From contig NC_134033.1 of assembly GCF_964204645.1 (NCBI RefSeq), forward strand, positions 2,043,631 to 2,107,630: a DNA stretch of 64,000 nucleotides, written 5' to 3'. The position numbers and the translations under genes were made by a program. The DNA comes from Tubulanus polymorphus. Lineage: Eukaryota; Nemertea; Palaeonemertea; Tubulaniformes; Tubulanidae. Position 1 is the first letter of the stretch, and each line of letters opens with the position of its first letter. Under the pieces are notes generated by a model. That model saw only the letters and a program-made list of their open reading frames with translations. It did no database searches and was not told the origin of the DNA. Positions 1 to 9,884 of this stretch are shown piece by piece.

Positions 1-706
1 TCTCGCGTTCGTCTCGATCTCTGACGCAGAATCAAACGACCGCTCAACACGAGGCGAATATCGCTAACGTTTTCTGCGACGAGGTACGTAGCACGTGAAG
101 ACAGTTTCCTCGGGTTTTGAGTTGATTCATGTGAATATGGTTCAAATAATTCAACCTGACCCTGTTCCACAGTTCTGAACCCAGTTCCACAGTTCCTGAA
201 CCCAGTTCCGCAGTTACTGGATCCACTTCCACAGTTACTGGACTCTGTTCCACTGTTACTGAATACAGTTCCACCACAGTTACTGGACTCAGGTCCACAG
301 TTACTGGACTCGGTTCCACAGTGCTGAATCCAGTTCTCCATTTGCTGAACCCAGATCCACAGTAACTTGGCTTAGTTCCACAATTACTGGACTCAGTTCC
401 ACACTTCTGAATCCAGCTTTACAGTAACTGAACACATTTCCACAGTTACTGAATACAGTTACTGGACTCAGTTCCACAGTTCTGAATCCAGTTCCAACTG
501 TGAAACTGTTTTCGTGTTCCACCCATAAAGCTCTGATTCTATTGCGATATTTTCTCTCTAAATTGCAGGCGAGAATTCGAGTGAAGTCGAATCTGGGAAT
601 TCTCACGAGCGGCATGTACAAACGCAACTTCGAGAAACTGGCGCTGATTTCCAAGGACGTTGTGGAGAACGGCGGCGTCGTGCAGCAACACCCGCTCGGA
701 TTTTAA
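1..706 (+). CDS. 3' end of an unidentified spliced gene (two exons)
   Basis: Two exons are visible. The first (1-83, open from base 3) reads 27 codons and ends in VFCDE just before the donor GTACGT. The second (569-706) follows a pyrimidine-rich tract ending in TTGCAG and reads 46 codons to TAA, starting ARIRVKSNLG and ending VVQQHPLGF. The phases match (0/0), and the joined 72 residues are soluble, with no membrane segment. The intron (84-568) is filled with a repeat of CAGTTCCACAGTTACTGG type. I do not recognise the family. No AATAAA is seen in the 470 bases after the stop. The 5' part of the gene lies outside the window. The splice structure is seen directly; the function is unknown. Confidence 0.6.
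170..500. repeat. Minisatellite with CAGTTCCACAGTT core
   Basis: About a dozen diverged units built around CCAGTTCCACAGTTACTGGA lie inside the intron of the first gene. The same word recurs at 36345-36605, 42195-42470 and 52785-53250. ORFs read through it are repeat artefacts. Confidence 0.8.
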
Positions 707-1055
707 TGAAAAATGTAAAAAAAATTTCGACTGAAAGTGTGCGACAGCAGCTGATAGATGATATATTGACATAGTGTGTTCTTTTTTTTATATGAAAAAC
801 GAATTTTTGACGCAGATAGAAAAAACGTCTGGAAAAAATGTTTTCGAAAAAATGATCTGTGTTGAGTGTGTGTGAATTCGAACGGAATTTTTCTATTAAT
901 CTGTGTTCCATGCATTCATAGCAGCACCTCTTATGAATTACCGGGTATTTGTAAATTAGATTTACTGATTTTTATAATTAATGGCAAAATGATTATTAGA
1001 CGAATAGTTGATTAAATGTATGATTTAAGATGATTAATATAGTAGACCTGTGGTA

Positions 1056-1170
1056 AAGATGGCTGCCTCTTCGTGATGTCCACCAATGATGTATTGGAAT
1101 TACCTGCTTGTTTTCCGATTTGTAGAGCCTCCTTTTCGAAAAGGGTGATTTTTATGGAGGCAGCCATCTT
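1056..1170. repeat. Small inverted-repeat element (AAGATGGCTGCCTC ends)
   Basis: AAGATGGCTGCCTC at the left end is mirrored by GAGGCAGCCATCTT at the right end, about 115 bp apart. The terminal word is the same GCAGCCATCTT found in the TGATGTCATAGGGGGA repeats at 30, 38, 41 and 43 kb, so this may be a founding element of that family. Confidence 0.55.
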
Positions 1171-1224
1171 CATCTGGGTAGGGTTTCATGAATAATAAAT
1201 CACTAATTTAATAAATCACGATCA

Positions 1225-1385
1225 GGGCTCGGTTTCATAGTTATGGAAGAAAAATAGTCTCTGGGAACATTTTGAAATTTGTCAGTTATATCCATGGTTT
1301 CTCATTGTTACTATGGTGGTTGTCACCCAGGTTGAGTATTTAACCCTAGGGATAAATTTGATACCCAGTCTATGAAACCGGGTCC
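1225..1385. mobile_element. MITE-like element, GGTTTCATAG termini (family C)
   Basis: A 160-bp element begins GGGCTCGGTTTCATAG and ends CTATGAAACCGGGTCC, a terminal inverted repeat of about 16 bp. A second copy with the same interior lies at 52183-52348. It has no coding capacity. Confidence 0.7.
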
Positions 1386-1825
1386 TGTAGTTCAATTTTC
1401 GCTTGAAGTTGATTTGATGACGTAAAGTGGGATTTATGCCAACGGGTATCTTTTATGAATGTGTCTCGGATGATGGTGTTCAGCTAGAATTCTTGAGCAA
1501 TTTCAGATTTTCATGGATTGATTTTAGATTTGTTCTTAGAGAATGATTAATTATGTAAGATATTCATATTGTTCAAACAGTTTAAAAAATCATGTTTAAT
1601 TTCGTACAAAAATTCATAGCTTTCTCGACAAATTGGCGAATGAAATTGTCGGATTTTTTACAGCTTGAAAAATGGTTATTCTAAAATATTCTCATTTTAA
1701 CTCTCTATCAAGAGAGAGAGAGATAGAAAGTTCTGAGACGCCAGGAGATCACAGATTTCATATGTGTACATATATTATATATAGGACTGTGATGGGCTTA
1801 GACCATATCACATATTCTACGGGTC

Positions 1826-1925
1826 AGGGGCCAGTTGCACGACCATGGCCAAGATCTAAAACCAGTCTAACGACACTATAAACACCCCACGTGGACTTAC
1901 GTCGCGAATGCGCAACTGGGCCCAG
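1826..1925. mobile_element. MITE-like element, GGGGCCAGTTGCA termini (family B), short copy
   Basis: It begins GGGGCCAGTTGCAC and ends GTGCGCAACTGGGCCC in inverted orientation, with AAAACCAGTCTAACGAC inside. It is about 100 bp and looks internally deleted compared with the 145-bp copies at 32.5 and 44.0 kb. Confidence 0.55.
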
Positions 1926-2030
1926 GGTACAAAATATTGTTTTTTCAGAGATACTAAATTCGAGTTCTGAAATAGAGATAAATTCATTATTACAACATAA
2001 GATTGCTTATAATGTAGAACAGACAAAGGC

Positions 2031-2317
2031 TTAACCCTTTCAGTTCTGACTGATACCCTTAAAGTGCTGGAGATAATTAGAAAATTTTTGAGAATTTTTT
2101 TGAAATTTTGAAGAAAAAACTTACACATCTATGCATCTATGCACCCCAGCATATCGCTAGTTACTGATATATAACCGTGTTTTGACAGGTGCGGCATATT
2201 TCATCATAGATAAAAACTAACTACCAATTATATCATACACTGCAGTGCGGCGTACTAATAAAGTCCATCACTGGTTCATACATCGCACTACAGTGTAGAC
2301 GCACTGAAAGGGTTTAA
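2031..2317. mobile_element. piggyBac-like MITE (family A, copy 1)
   Basis: TTAACCCTTTCAGT opens the element and GCACTGAAAGGGTTTAA closes it, giving a terminal inverted repeat of about 12 bp at TTAA. Inside is the family hallmark, two sites of CACTGCAGTGCGG / CACTACAGTGTAG type. It is about 285 bp, has no ORF, and shares its interior with the copies at 23.2, 26.0 and 47.9 kb. Confidence 0.75.
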
Positions 2318-2750
2318 ACTGGTCTTATATTGTGTCCTGCGTCACTTTTTCAGGAATTGGGTGAATCTTCATGAATGAAAGAGGTCCCCACTGTTATATC
2401 AGAGCAATATTCACTAAATTTACTATATATATGTTCAGCACAAAACAATGCAACGAAATTACGAGTTATTTATGTCTCTCAGAGTCACAGAACCTGGTCA
2501 AATTCAGCTCCGAATCGTGGAACTCAATCCAGGACGTGAAATCAGGTCATACACCGATATCTTTAAGGAGATTCCAGAATGTAACTCACAACTGTGGAAT
2601 CGGGTGAAGTCTTAGTTTAAAGACTCCAGAGTCTAATATAACCCACAACTGTATATAAAGCGTGTTCCATGACTCAAATGTGACTATAATTTTTACTGAG
2701 TGTCAAAAGTCTATATTTACCACAGTTTATATCATTTTATGTTTAACTTT

Positions 2751-2783
<33 letters not shown>

Positions 2784-2904
2784 GTTTCTTCTTTGTATAG
2801 AAAGCACTGTTTGAGGCGGATTGAGTGTGTGTGAAATAGATATTCATCTTATTTATCTTAATATCAGCTTTTCTTTTCTTTTCTTACTGATTTTCTTTCG
2901 GCAG

Positions 2905-3030
2905 TCGAACCTCGAGGAAACTTGTACGCCTTACGATCGCCTGTGGGGATTGACAGCTACTACGCGGGTCTTGTTGTCCCGAAAACGACGTGTCGGGGAT
3001 AGTATGCCGACAGGGATGAGATGCGTGTGA
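2905..3030 (+). CDS. Possible terminal exon, frame uncertain
   Basis: A strong acceptor (TTTTCTTTCGGCAG) precedes a segment of normal GC content. In phase 0 it reads 41 codons (SNLEETCTPYDRLW...) to TGA at 3028-3030. With a 2-base offset it reads 31 codons (EPRGNLYALRSP...) to TAG at 3000-3002. An AATAAA lies 35 bases beyond the first stop. It could be an alternative last exon of the gene at 1-706, whose donor at 83/84 is phase 0, or the end of a different transcript. No family was recognised. Confidence 0.4.
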   Translation, partial: SNLEETCTPYDRLWGLTATTRVLLSRKRRVGDSMPTGMRCV

Positions 3031-3064
3031 AAAATGTTTAAGAATATGAAAATTTCTTTTAAAA

Positions 3065-3070
3065 AATAAA
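3065..3070 (+). terminator. Polyadenylation signal AATAAA
   Basis: A canonical AATAAA lies 35 bases after the stop of the possible terminal exon, at usual 3'-UTR spacing. Confidence 0.4.
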
Positions 3071-3099
3071 TTTTGGTGTGAAAAATGTGAAACTTGGAA

Positions 3100-3540
3100 A
3101 ATAGTGATTATCAGAAAATTTCAGTGTAGGTTTGCTTTGTATATGTGCCACTGGTAGGTTTTTCCAGCTACGTGAAAATGACTTCAGCGGCACTTTTCAC
3201 GTACCTGGTCCCAGCCAGCAATTTCCAGCTGAGAAATTTGGCAGTAGCTTTTCCCAGCGGCAGTATATATTACAGACTATAAGGTACTAAATAAATTCGA
3301 TCATGCGTACTAAACAAAAACGACTCGATGCGTTCGCCATCTAACGGTAGAAAATGTACACAAAAACGACTACTAGTCAGTCCCGGTTACTCATATCACT
3401 AACACGACACACTCGCCATCTAGCGGTAGTAAACGCAGGAGAATCAGGCATTTTGACCAAAAAACCAATGCAAGGGGTATTATAGGCTAGCAATGCGCCA
3501 TCAATCTGACATTGTATGCTTCGTTAAAATATAAATAGTT
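3100..3540. other. Intergenic, no gene seen
   Basis: It contains short imperfect repeats only: two copies of CGCCATCTAACGGTAG / CGCCATCTAGCGGTAG at about 3337 and 3413, and a palindromic stretch around CCAGCTACGTGAAAATG near 3170-3210. No convincing coding frame. Confidence 0.5.
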
Positions 3541-3544
3541 TGAC

Positions 3545-3690
3545 ATACCTGGCGGGATATTTTCAAATATGAAACTTTTTTTGATCTTAAAATAGGGATT
3601 GTCCCTGTTATGTATTTGGTTGGTAAATTTCGTTTGATTTTTTGATTGGGTGTCCCTTACAGACCTGCCACACCTGCCGGGAGCGAAGAA
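3545..3690. repeat. Dispersed repeat shared with 55.03-55.15 kb
   Basis: The words AAAATAGGGATTG.CCCTGTTAT, ATTTCGTTT and CACCACACGTACCGG / CACACCTGCCGGGAG occur in the same order here and at 55035-55150, at opposite ends of the window. At 55 kb the repeat runs straight into the 122-bp satellite. Probably the end of an interspersed element. Confidence 0.5.
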
Positions 3691-3984
3691 AGCGGTTGAT
3701 GTTAATCGCGGGTTAATTGTGGGTTAAGGGGGTTGGGTTTCTCCGCACATTTTTTTTGCAGGGCTATACGTACCACTGTGACCAAAGTAAAGCGACGCCA
3801 TCAGGTTTGAATCCCTGTCGAAGGAGGATGCATTGGGTAAAATGGGCCCAACGTAGGTGCCACACAATACGCATATACGATATTTACAAATGTTGCATTC
3901 ACTGATGATTTAGACTTCAAGACACCTGTTGGTCGCGCTAGTGCAGCGTTTATAGAGTGTGAAGTCGTATGAATTATTATAATC

Positions 3985-4255
3985 ATTAGGGTTTTCTGAC
4001 TTTCGTCGAAAACCCTCTTGAAATTCTGTTGATTATTATTATTATTATATATTTTCCGCCGATTTCGTCAAATAAAATTCATCTTCATTCAGATTCGGCA
4101 ACTGACAGCTTCGAAACGAAATGTATAAATTGATACTGTAATAACGGTCTCTCTGAACCAACAGATTGTCTGAATGTACTTTCCATCCTATTTGAAACTT
4201 AAAATTACTTATTATTTAGGATACTGTAAATAAAGAATTGAATTGAATTGTTAGA
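3985..4255 (+). mobile_element. Interspersed-element tail with GAATT repeats
   Basis: It contains a clear hairpin (AGGGTTTTC...GAAAACCCT, 3987-4015) followed by an ATT run, and ends in TAAATAAAGAATTGAATTGAATTG. An AATAAA followed by a short tandem tail is typical of 3' ends of CR1/L2-type LINEs or SINEs mobilised by them. No coding part is seen. Confidence 0.4.
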
Positions 4256-4499
4256 CAACAAGCACCGGCGAAATAACAGTTTGTGACGTCATTTAGTAAG
4301 TAAATTAAAGGAGGGCTCCGAGAATTTCCAAATCACGGGGGACTATACTGGGGTTAGACCATTCAACCAAAAAGAGGATTGCTCTGATAATATCCAAATC
4401 ATCTCATTTTATTTTTTCCATCGAATACCCGGTAATTAATTTTTCCTTTCGATCACATGCATCCAGAAAACCCGTTATCGCTGCTTTGCAGCTATCATT

Positions 4500-4868
4500 A
4501 TTATTATTATACAATTTATATAGCGCCTTAATCCAAAAATGGCTCTAAAGCGCTTTACAAATAAAAAACATTAAGCTAAAAACATCTTACAAAACGTTTA
4601 AAACATGCATTAGAAGCATTTAGTTAAAATGTCTGGTGAAAAGTTCAGTTTTAAGATGAGTTTCAAAACATTGTAGTGATTTGGCAGATCTGATGTGGAT
4701 AGGTAAAGCATTCCATAAAACTGGCGCAGAGCAAGTCAAAGAACGTAAACCATAGCGCTTAGTTCTAAAACGAAGTACATCAAGTAAAAATTGATTAGAT
4801 GACCGTAAATTACGTGCTGGAACATAGACAGATATCATTGATTTTATGTACATGAAGTGTATAAGTCA
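4500..4868 (-). mobile_element. 5'-truncated CR1/L2-type LINE, 3' end
   Basis: The minus strand (4853-4620) encodes the last 77 residues of a LINE reverse transcriptase: VPARNLRSSNQ, then LRFRTKRYG, then APVLWNALPIHIR and FETHLKTELF, the well-known C-terminal signature of CR1/L2-clade ORF2. The 3' UTR follows, with TGTAAAGCGCTTTAGAGCC, GGCGCTATATAAATTG and an (ATA)n tail. An in-frame stop near 4868 ends the homology, so the rest of ORF2 is missing. The tail abuts a GATAGCTGCAAAGCAGCG repeat. Family assignment is from established RT motifs; inactive. Confidence 0.8.
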
Positions 4869-5147
4869 TTTGCAGTAGCGTCTGAAGTGTGTAAGACTTG
4901 TGAAATATTCGTCGGAGTGTGTGAGACTTGTTAAGTGTTTGGAGTGTTTCACTATCGACAACCTATCGAATGAGTTCACATCTGTCGCTACATGATGTTT
5001 TTAGTTCGTGTACGACGTATAGTGTTTGCCAGTTGTAGTTTCGCCAACTTAATTGTATCCTGTAGATTTTAGTAATTTCTCAAAGCCCGAATTCGATTCC
5101 AATAAAGCTGCGTAGTATAGCCGAGGCAAACTTCTGTACAACTAAAT
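4869..5147. other. Possible LTR-like segment, unresolved
   Basis: It contains repeated GTGTGTAAGACTTGT / GTGTGTGAGACTTGT words and ends with CCAATAAAGCTGCGTAG...GCCGAGGCAAACTTCTGTACA. A similar GCCGAGGCGCACATCTGTGTAAG occurs at 6650-6675 on the other side of the BEL/Pao-like fragment. This hints at diverged LTRs, but the similarity is short. Confidence 0.25.
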
Positions 5148-5525
5148 TGACCTATTCTTACCGCGACTGATCCAATTCTTACTGTAACTGACCCGTTCCT
5201 ACTTCCTACTATAACTGACCCATTCGTACTGTAACTGACCCATTCATACTTCCTACTATAACTGACCCATTCGTACTGTAACTGACCCATTCCTACTTCC
5301 TACTATAACTGACCCATTCGTACTGTAACTGACCCATTCATACTTCCTACTATAACTGACCCATTCGTACTGTAACTGCATTATGATTACTGTTACTGGC
5401 CCATTCCTACTTCCTAACTGACCCATTCTTACTTAAACCGACCCACTCTTACTTAAACCGACCCATTCTTACTGTGACTGACCTATTCCCACTATAACTG
5501 ACCCATTCTTACTGTAACTGACGAC
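5148..5525. repeat. Minisatellite of ACTGACCCATTC units
   Basis: The 12-mer ACTGACCCATTC alternates with TACTTCCTACTATA and GTACTGTA spacers, giving a higher-order unit of about 60 bp repeated several times with some divergence. A small outlier array lies at 6720-6757. Confidence 0.85.
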
Positions 5526-5699
5526 TATAAGCCCACCACTCGGCGGTGTATCGGGTGTAGACGTGAGCGCGCCGCACGTCCAGTCGTTACGACTGATAGC
5601 AACTGATCGGCGATTATCGCTGAATTCGAACTGAGTGCAATCTACGATAGTCGCCGACAGTCAGTTGAGTCGCATCGTAAGGTCGATCTGAGCCCGGCT

Positions 5700-6460
5700 T
5701 AAGAATGATGTTTCTCTAAGATGGCAGCCGAAGCGAACGGACTGGATGTATTTCCGAAGGTCACGGTATTACAACAATACGGCACAAAGTCCTTATTTAC
5801 ATCATTATCCCGATACCAGAGAAATCCAACGAATTTTCTGTCAGGTTCAACGAGCTTGATATTCAAGAAAGCCTCGGCTATATCGGCAGTAATCCGGCTA
5901 TCCGCCGAACTCGAAACAGTATTAACAGCTCGGCGAGATTCCTGATCAAGAATTCAAGGAAGGATTTCGGCTACTCACGTCGATAACGATTCGTTGAGGA
6001 ATTGTGGAACTCTGCCTCAAAACCGGAAAATGTGGCATGTCGAGGACGTCATTCTCATTGCACTCTTTCAATTTAAATATGACCAATTTTTAATCTTTAA
6101 CAATTTAATTCTCTCTTCGCTCATCCTTCTAGTGCTGATTTTGGCGACCTACGCGGTTTACTCATCGGCGGCATCTATCTTCAAGTGATGATTCCCCGGC
6201 TGGTCGTTTAGTGTCCGACTAGTATGATCATGATTATTGCGCATTTCATGCAGTCTCACCTCTACCTCTGTTCTATCGTCGGACGATGGCGTTTCTTTCC
6301 TGATGATGTCTTCAACGGTCTGCCATTCTTTGTTGAAGTTCGTTTGTAGCGCCTGGAGTTTGAGGCGGATTGTCTCCGGTGATTTTCTGATGTGTAGTAA
6401 GCAGACGGACGATCAAATTTTCAGTTGCGCTGTGTTTCTCTCTAAAACGTATATTTAACG
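5700..6460 (-). pseudogene. Frameshifted BEL/Pao-type retroelement fragment
   Basis: Minus-strand reading of 6020-5700 gives BEL/Pao-like reverse transcriptase pieces in more than one frame: IVIDVSSR, then in another frame TADIAEAFL, GFLWYRD and FGNTSSPF, which match the order of RT blocks in that superfamily (D-I-A/E-K-A-F, then F-L-W, then F-G-T-S-S-P-F). Further upstream on the same strand (about 6400-6190) an open stretch beginning RLKLQALQTNF looks gag-like. The block between gag and RT is missing and stops interrupt the frames. It is a broken mosaic copy. The assignment rests on short motifs. Confidence 0.5.
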
Positions 6461-6464
6461 ACAG

Positions 6465-7170
6465 AATCCTGGTCACGGCACTATGTCGCAAATCCGTCTA
6501 GATGGATGAAAAATGAAACCAGATCCCGTCGCAGTTAGTGTCTGTCTCAGAGGAAAAATTGACGTCTCAACTCTCTGATTACTTGAACTGAATGAACTAA
6601 CTGTATTATACTTTATACGACTACAGCCTGTGAGACTTGCCGAGGCGCACATCTGTGTAAGCTAGAGTCCGTGAGAAATAAACATTCTCACGAATCGGTA
6701 ATAACCGACACTACTTCACCGTCCTGACCCATTCCTACTGTAACTGACCCATTCAACCGATTCTGACTAATACAAATTATTCAAAATATAGATGTAACAA
6801 TTGTTACTAAAAATGGAGACTTGATGTTTTAGCGACATAAACAACTGTCGACAAGATCTCTTCTATCATATCAATATTGTGTCGAGATGAGAGCTGTTAA
6901 AAGCTGTTATATAAATGCATCATTATGCGTTCAGATAAACTGTAGCCACTCGAACCTGTTAGAAATAGAATTCAAAGCAACCAATCCATTTAGTAATTCT
7001 GTAAGGTAGGTAGGTTCATATCAAACCTGTTAATCCGTTAGTTTAGCCAGCCTGTTAGTTGCATAGTTAGCCTGTTAGTTGAATAGCATAGTTAGTTACA
7101 TTGTTAGCCTGTTAGTTGTATAAAGTTAGCCCGTTTTCGATGTATTATTCAGGTTTGAAGCTGCGCTGTC
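6465..7170. other. Intergenic upstream of the secreted-protein gene
   Basis: It contains LTR-like text (6600-6720), a scrap of the ACTGACCCATTC minisatellite (6720-6757) and a run of GTTAGCCTGTTAGTTG repeats (7025-7135). CAG at 7150-7152 could be the acceptor of a 5'-UTR exon preceding the ATG at 7174. No coding seen. Confidence 0.4.
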
Positions 7171-7173
7171 ATA

Positions 7174-7243
7174 ATGAAGTTGATGTTTAGTTTGATGACT
7201 GTGTTATTTGTAAACCTGCAGCTCTGTAAGACCGCAGCCGGAG
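7174..7243 (+). CDS. Secreted protein exon 1 (signal peptide)
   Basis: It encodes 23 residues from ATG, hydrophobic through residue 18, and ends with a single G of the split codon Gly24. The donor is GGTAGTT, weaker than consensus, but it gives the only in-frame join to exon 2. Confidence 0.7.
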
Positions 7244-9216
7244 GTAGTTAACTGATATCGTACGTACGGTCGACGAAATTTCAGTTTTCATATTATATTT
7301 TCATATTTTCACATATTTTCATTCAGGCTGGGAGTTGGTATTTCTAGCCGATCAAGGAACAGGGGATCGTGTCTATAATAAATGGGTAGACCCACCGAGT
7401 AACCCTCGGTGTGAGGACACATCGTGCGCATGCGCCTGGAGGCAACAACTACCATGCACGAACTGCACGTGGAAAAGTGATAAAGTCGACGCTTGGGCGA
7501 ACGTGAAAGAGGTGAGGGAAAACCCAAAACTATAGACAAATCGGGTACCGGCAATGCTTCTCTGGCAAGCGGAATTCCAACATAATCCGCCAGGTGTCGC
7601 TAGTGTACAATACGACGCTGACGCTGTTTCTTCTCAAACTCAATTAAAATCTAATAATTTCTCAAATTCTATGCATGATGTTCGAAAATTGTGGCACATA
7701 TGAACTCTAAAGACTGGTCAGAGTTTATTTCGATGCGTGATTTGCCCAATTTTTGGATTGGAAGACCGAAAAGTAAGATCAAAGTTGCTTGAAAATGAAC
7801 TTATTTTGATCGAGTCTGTCTGATATCTCAGTGGCGCCATCTGACGGGATAGCTGGTGTGCCGGTTCCCCATTGAAAAAAAAATGATTTTTCATTTTGAA
7901 ATTGTACATTTTTTACCCTGTGAAAATGAAATGAATCATGTTTTTTTTTTCATTAAAATGTCGATTCAGGTAAAAGTAGTTTATTATGTGAACTGCACTG
8001 AAGTTGCGTTCGTCCAGTTTAATGCCTCGGGTACAGATAAAATGAACTGGTTCGACGTCAAGAAGATCACGAAAAGTTCCTGGCTTCACCTCAATTATTT
8101 TTCTTCCGCGTATCCGCAGTACTTTAGTGTAGCAGGGCAGTAAGTGAACGAATTAACTCCCAACCCTAAATCGATAGATAACTCTAACCTAAATCACGTC
8201 TCTGAAATTAATATCAGTTCAGGATTAATTCTAGATTAGATCAATGCGATTTGCTTTTGTTAATGAAACAATTATTAGTTTATAAATCCCACATTTAACA
8301 AACAAAATCGCTAATTAATTAATGAGGTACAAGCGAGACTACCGGGGACTAGCATGGACTAGCGAGACTAACAGGACTAGCAGGAGTAACGGAGAGTATT
8401 GGCACTACAGTGGACTAGCGGGAATAAGCTAGACTAACGGGGTGATTTACTCCTGAAATCTATTTCTACAGCGCAAATGTTTCTAGAAGATTCTTCGCAG
8501 TCGCAAGCTACGGTGGATGTTCAAACCAAGGATTATGGATGGTGTTGATAGATCCCGGTACCGTACACCCGTGCTATTACGATAAGAACCCCGATGTTTT
8601 TCCTCATTTCATCTACAACCCGACAGGCGGCGCACCACTCGACTGTAAGTATCCATTTAGGTTTAAGTTTATACAAATCCCTCCAGTGAATTGTGTATAT
8701 ACGTGTGATATATCTTGCTGTATATAATTCAATCTCTGTACATGCTTTGTCTGTAAATAGTTTTACTGAAAATTAGATTTTAAATTTTGTTAATTCCTAT
8801 TTTGTTTTGTCTATATGTATATATGTATATAATTCTGTTCGTGTTTTGTAAATTATTACATTTCATATTTTGTATTCAATCTTGCCTCCACGTACCATTC
8901 TTATGGTTGGAGTGAAATAAATATCTTATCTTATCTAAGTATCATTAAAGACCTCCTTATACTATCGATTTTAGTCAGGAGAATAAAGTTATATCTTATC
9001 TTATCTTATCTTAAAGTTATATCTTATCTAAAATATTATCTTATCATTCACGGTTGAGTATATAGTACTACTCGTCTAGTTATTTATTTTCAACCAGGTT
9101 AACACGGCTACTCTGCGAATCTTCATATGATGAATTAATTCTGTGATCATATGTCATCATTTTCAGTCGCTGATCAACTGTTGGTCGCCGATACGTTTAC
9201 GGTTTATATCAGATAA
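7174..9216 (+). CDS. Secreted protein of unknown function, five exons, 215 aa
   Basis: Exons 7174-7243, 7327-7511, 7970-8139, 8472-8644 and 9167-9216 join in phase (70+185+170+173+50 = 648 nt) through GT-AG introns to TAA. Residues 1-21 form a signal peptide (MKLMFSLMTVLFVNLQLC). The mature part opens WELVFLADQG (25-34). It has a cysteine cluster at C52, C57, C59, C67 and C70, further cysteines at C94, C158 and in the HPCYYD motif, and sequons at N69, N93, N103 and N144. Motifs SGTDKMNWF, RRFFAVASYGGC and GLWMVLID look like a conserved single-domain fold. I recall similar W-x-LVF / NWF / RRFF / YGGC proteins in marine invertebrates but cannot name a function. No TM or anchor follows. The ATG was chosen because it begins the signal peptide. 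AATAAA lies 33 bases after the stop. Confidence 0.8.
7327..7511 (+). CDS. Secreted protein exon 2 (WELVF and Cys cluster)
   Basis: The acceptor is ATTTTCATTCAG. It encodes residues 24-85, with WELVF, VYNKWVD, the five-cysteine cluster and WANVKE, and the donor GTGAGG. Phase 1 in, phase 0 out. Confidence 0.8.
7970..8139 (+). CDS. Secreted protein exon 3
   Basis: The acceptor is TCGATTCAG. It encodes residues 86-141, with VVYYVNCTEVAFVQF, SGTDKMNWF and YPQYFSVAG, and the strong donor CAGTAAGTG. It has two sequons. Confidence 0.8.
8327..8445. repeat. Minisatellite of GGACTAGC-type units in intron 3
   Basis: Diverged 10-14 bp units (GGGGACTAGCATGGACTAGC, AGACTAACAGGACTAGC and similar) end about 25 bases before exon 4 of the secreted-protein gene. 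Confidence 0.7.
8472..8644 (+). CDS. Secreted protein exon 4 (RRFF / YGGC / WMVLID)
   Basis: The acceptor is ATTTCTACAG. It encodes residues 142-199, with NVSRRFFAV, SYGGCSNQG, LWMVLIDPG and HPCYYD, and the donor TGTAAGT. Confidence 0.8.
8690..9045 (+). mobile_element. LINE 3' end with (CTTAT)n tail, in intron 4
   Basis: An AT-rich 3' UTR leads to a hairpin (CCACGTACCAT..ATGGTTGG), then GTGAAATAAATATCTTATC and repeated CTTAT units to about 9040. A 3' hairpin plus short tandem tail is the usual end of CR1/L2-like LINEs. No coding part remains. Sense to the host gene. Confidence 0.55.
9167..9216 (+). CDS. Secreted protein exon 5 (C-terminus)
   Basis: The acceptor is CATTTTCAG. It encodes FADQLLVADTFTVYIR and TAA. 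The short hydrophobic strand closes the domain. Confidence 0.7.
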
Positions 9217-9248
9217 ATGAAATATCATGGAAATTTCTGTCGATGGCG

Positions 9249-9254
9249 AATAAA
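9249..9254 (+). terminator. Polyadenylation signal AATAAA
   Basis: AATAAA lies 33 bases after the stop codon of the secreted-protein gene. Confidence 0.55.
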
Positions 9255-9326
9255 AAATCGATCGAATCATTATTCATTCGTTCATCGTCATATTCTCAAT
9301 CTCACTCGCATCGTCACACTTTTACA

Positions 9327-9450
9327 GAGTTTATCCGCTAGATGGCAGACGAGTCGAATAGTCTGCTTACACTCCTCCAGAAGAAATATATGTATATTGT
9401 TCGAGCATTATTGGAAGATGACTCATCTGCCATCTAGCGGGATTAATATC
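9327..9450. repeat. Inverted repeat with CGCTAGATGGCAGA arms
   Basis: CCGCTAGATGGCAGACGAGT on the left is mirrored by ACTCATCTGCCATCTAGCGG on the right. This 120-bp hairpin-capable element resembles a small MITE. CGCCATCTAGCGG also occurs at 3413. Confidence 0.6.
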
Positions 9451-9454
9451 TTCC

Positions 9455-9884
9455 AATAACAACCATATGACACATTACCGAGCGAATCCAAGACCGTTGT
9501 CGATTGTGCGTTTCCTGAAGAGGAATTATCTTATTTTCGTGGAGTTAGGATTTCCCCTGGTACTGCGGGCCAGTCGATGTAGGCCGTCCTTTTCACCGAA
9601 CGGCTCCGATTTCAACAATGCATAGTGAAAATTCGATGCGAGAAAGGATAACTTTTCTCGTCGATATTATGAATAATCGGTGCCTCTCCCAGTAGCGGAA
9701 CCTTGTCAGCCCTTCTTGATTTCAAATATAATCAAATATTGTATGAATTACATTTCAAGCGAGCATTTCAGGCCGGGTGGCCTAGCTCAATCATTTTTTT
9801 GTGGTAGATACCTGATAGAAGTTTTCAGAAAGGACTGGCAGTTGAACTAACTTTGGTTTTTTAATCCATTCTAGCAGATGATCT
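9455..9884. other. Intergenic, no gene seen
   Basis: No open frame with coding character. A GGCCGGGTGGCCTAGCTC word near 9770 is echoed as GGCTGGCCTAGCTC near 46370, probably dispersed repeat ends. Confidence 0.4.

Noticed and set aside
5994-6188. Plus-strand ORF with a hydrophobic stretch (LILSSLILLVLILATY)
   Set aside because: It lies between the gag-like and RT-like pieces of a minus-strand retroelement fragment. Probably an antisense shadow.
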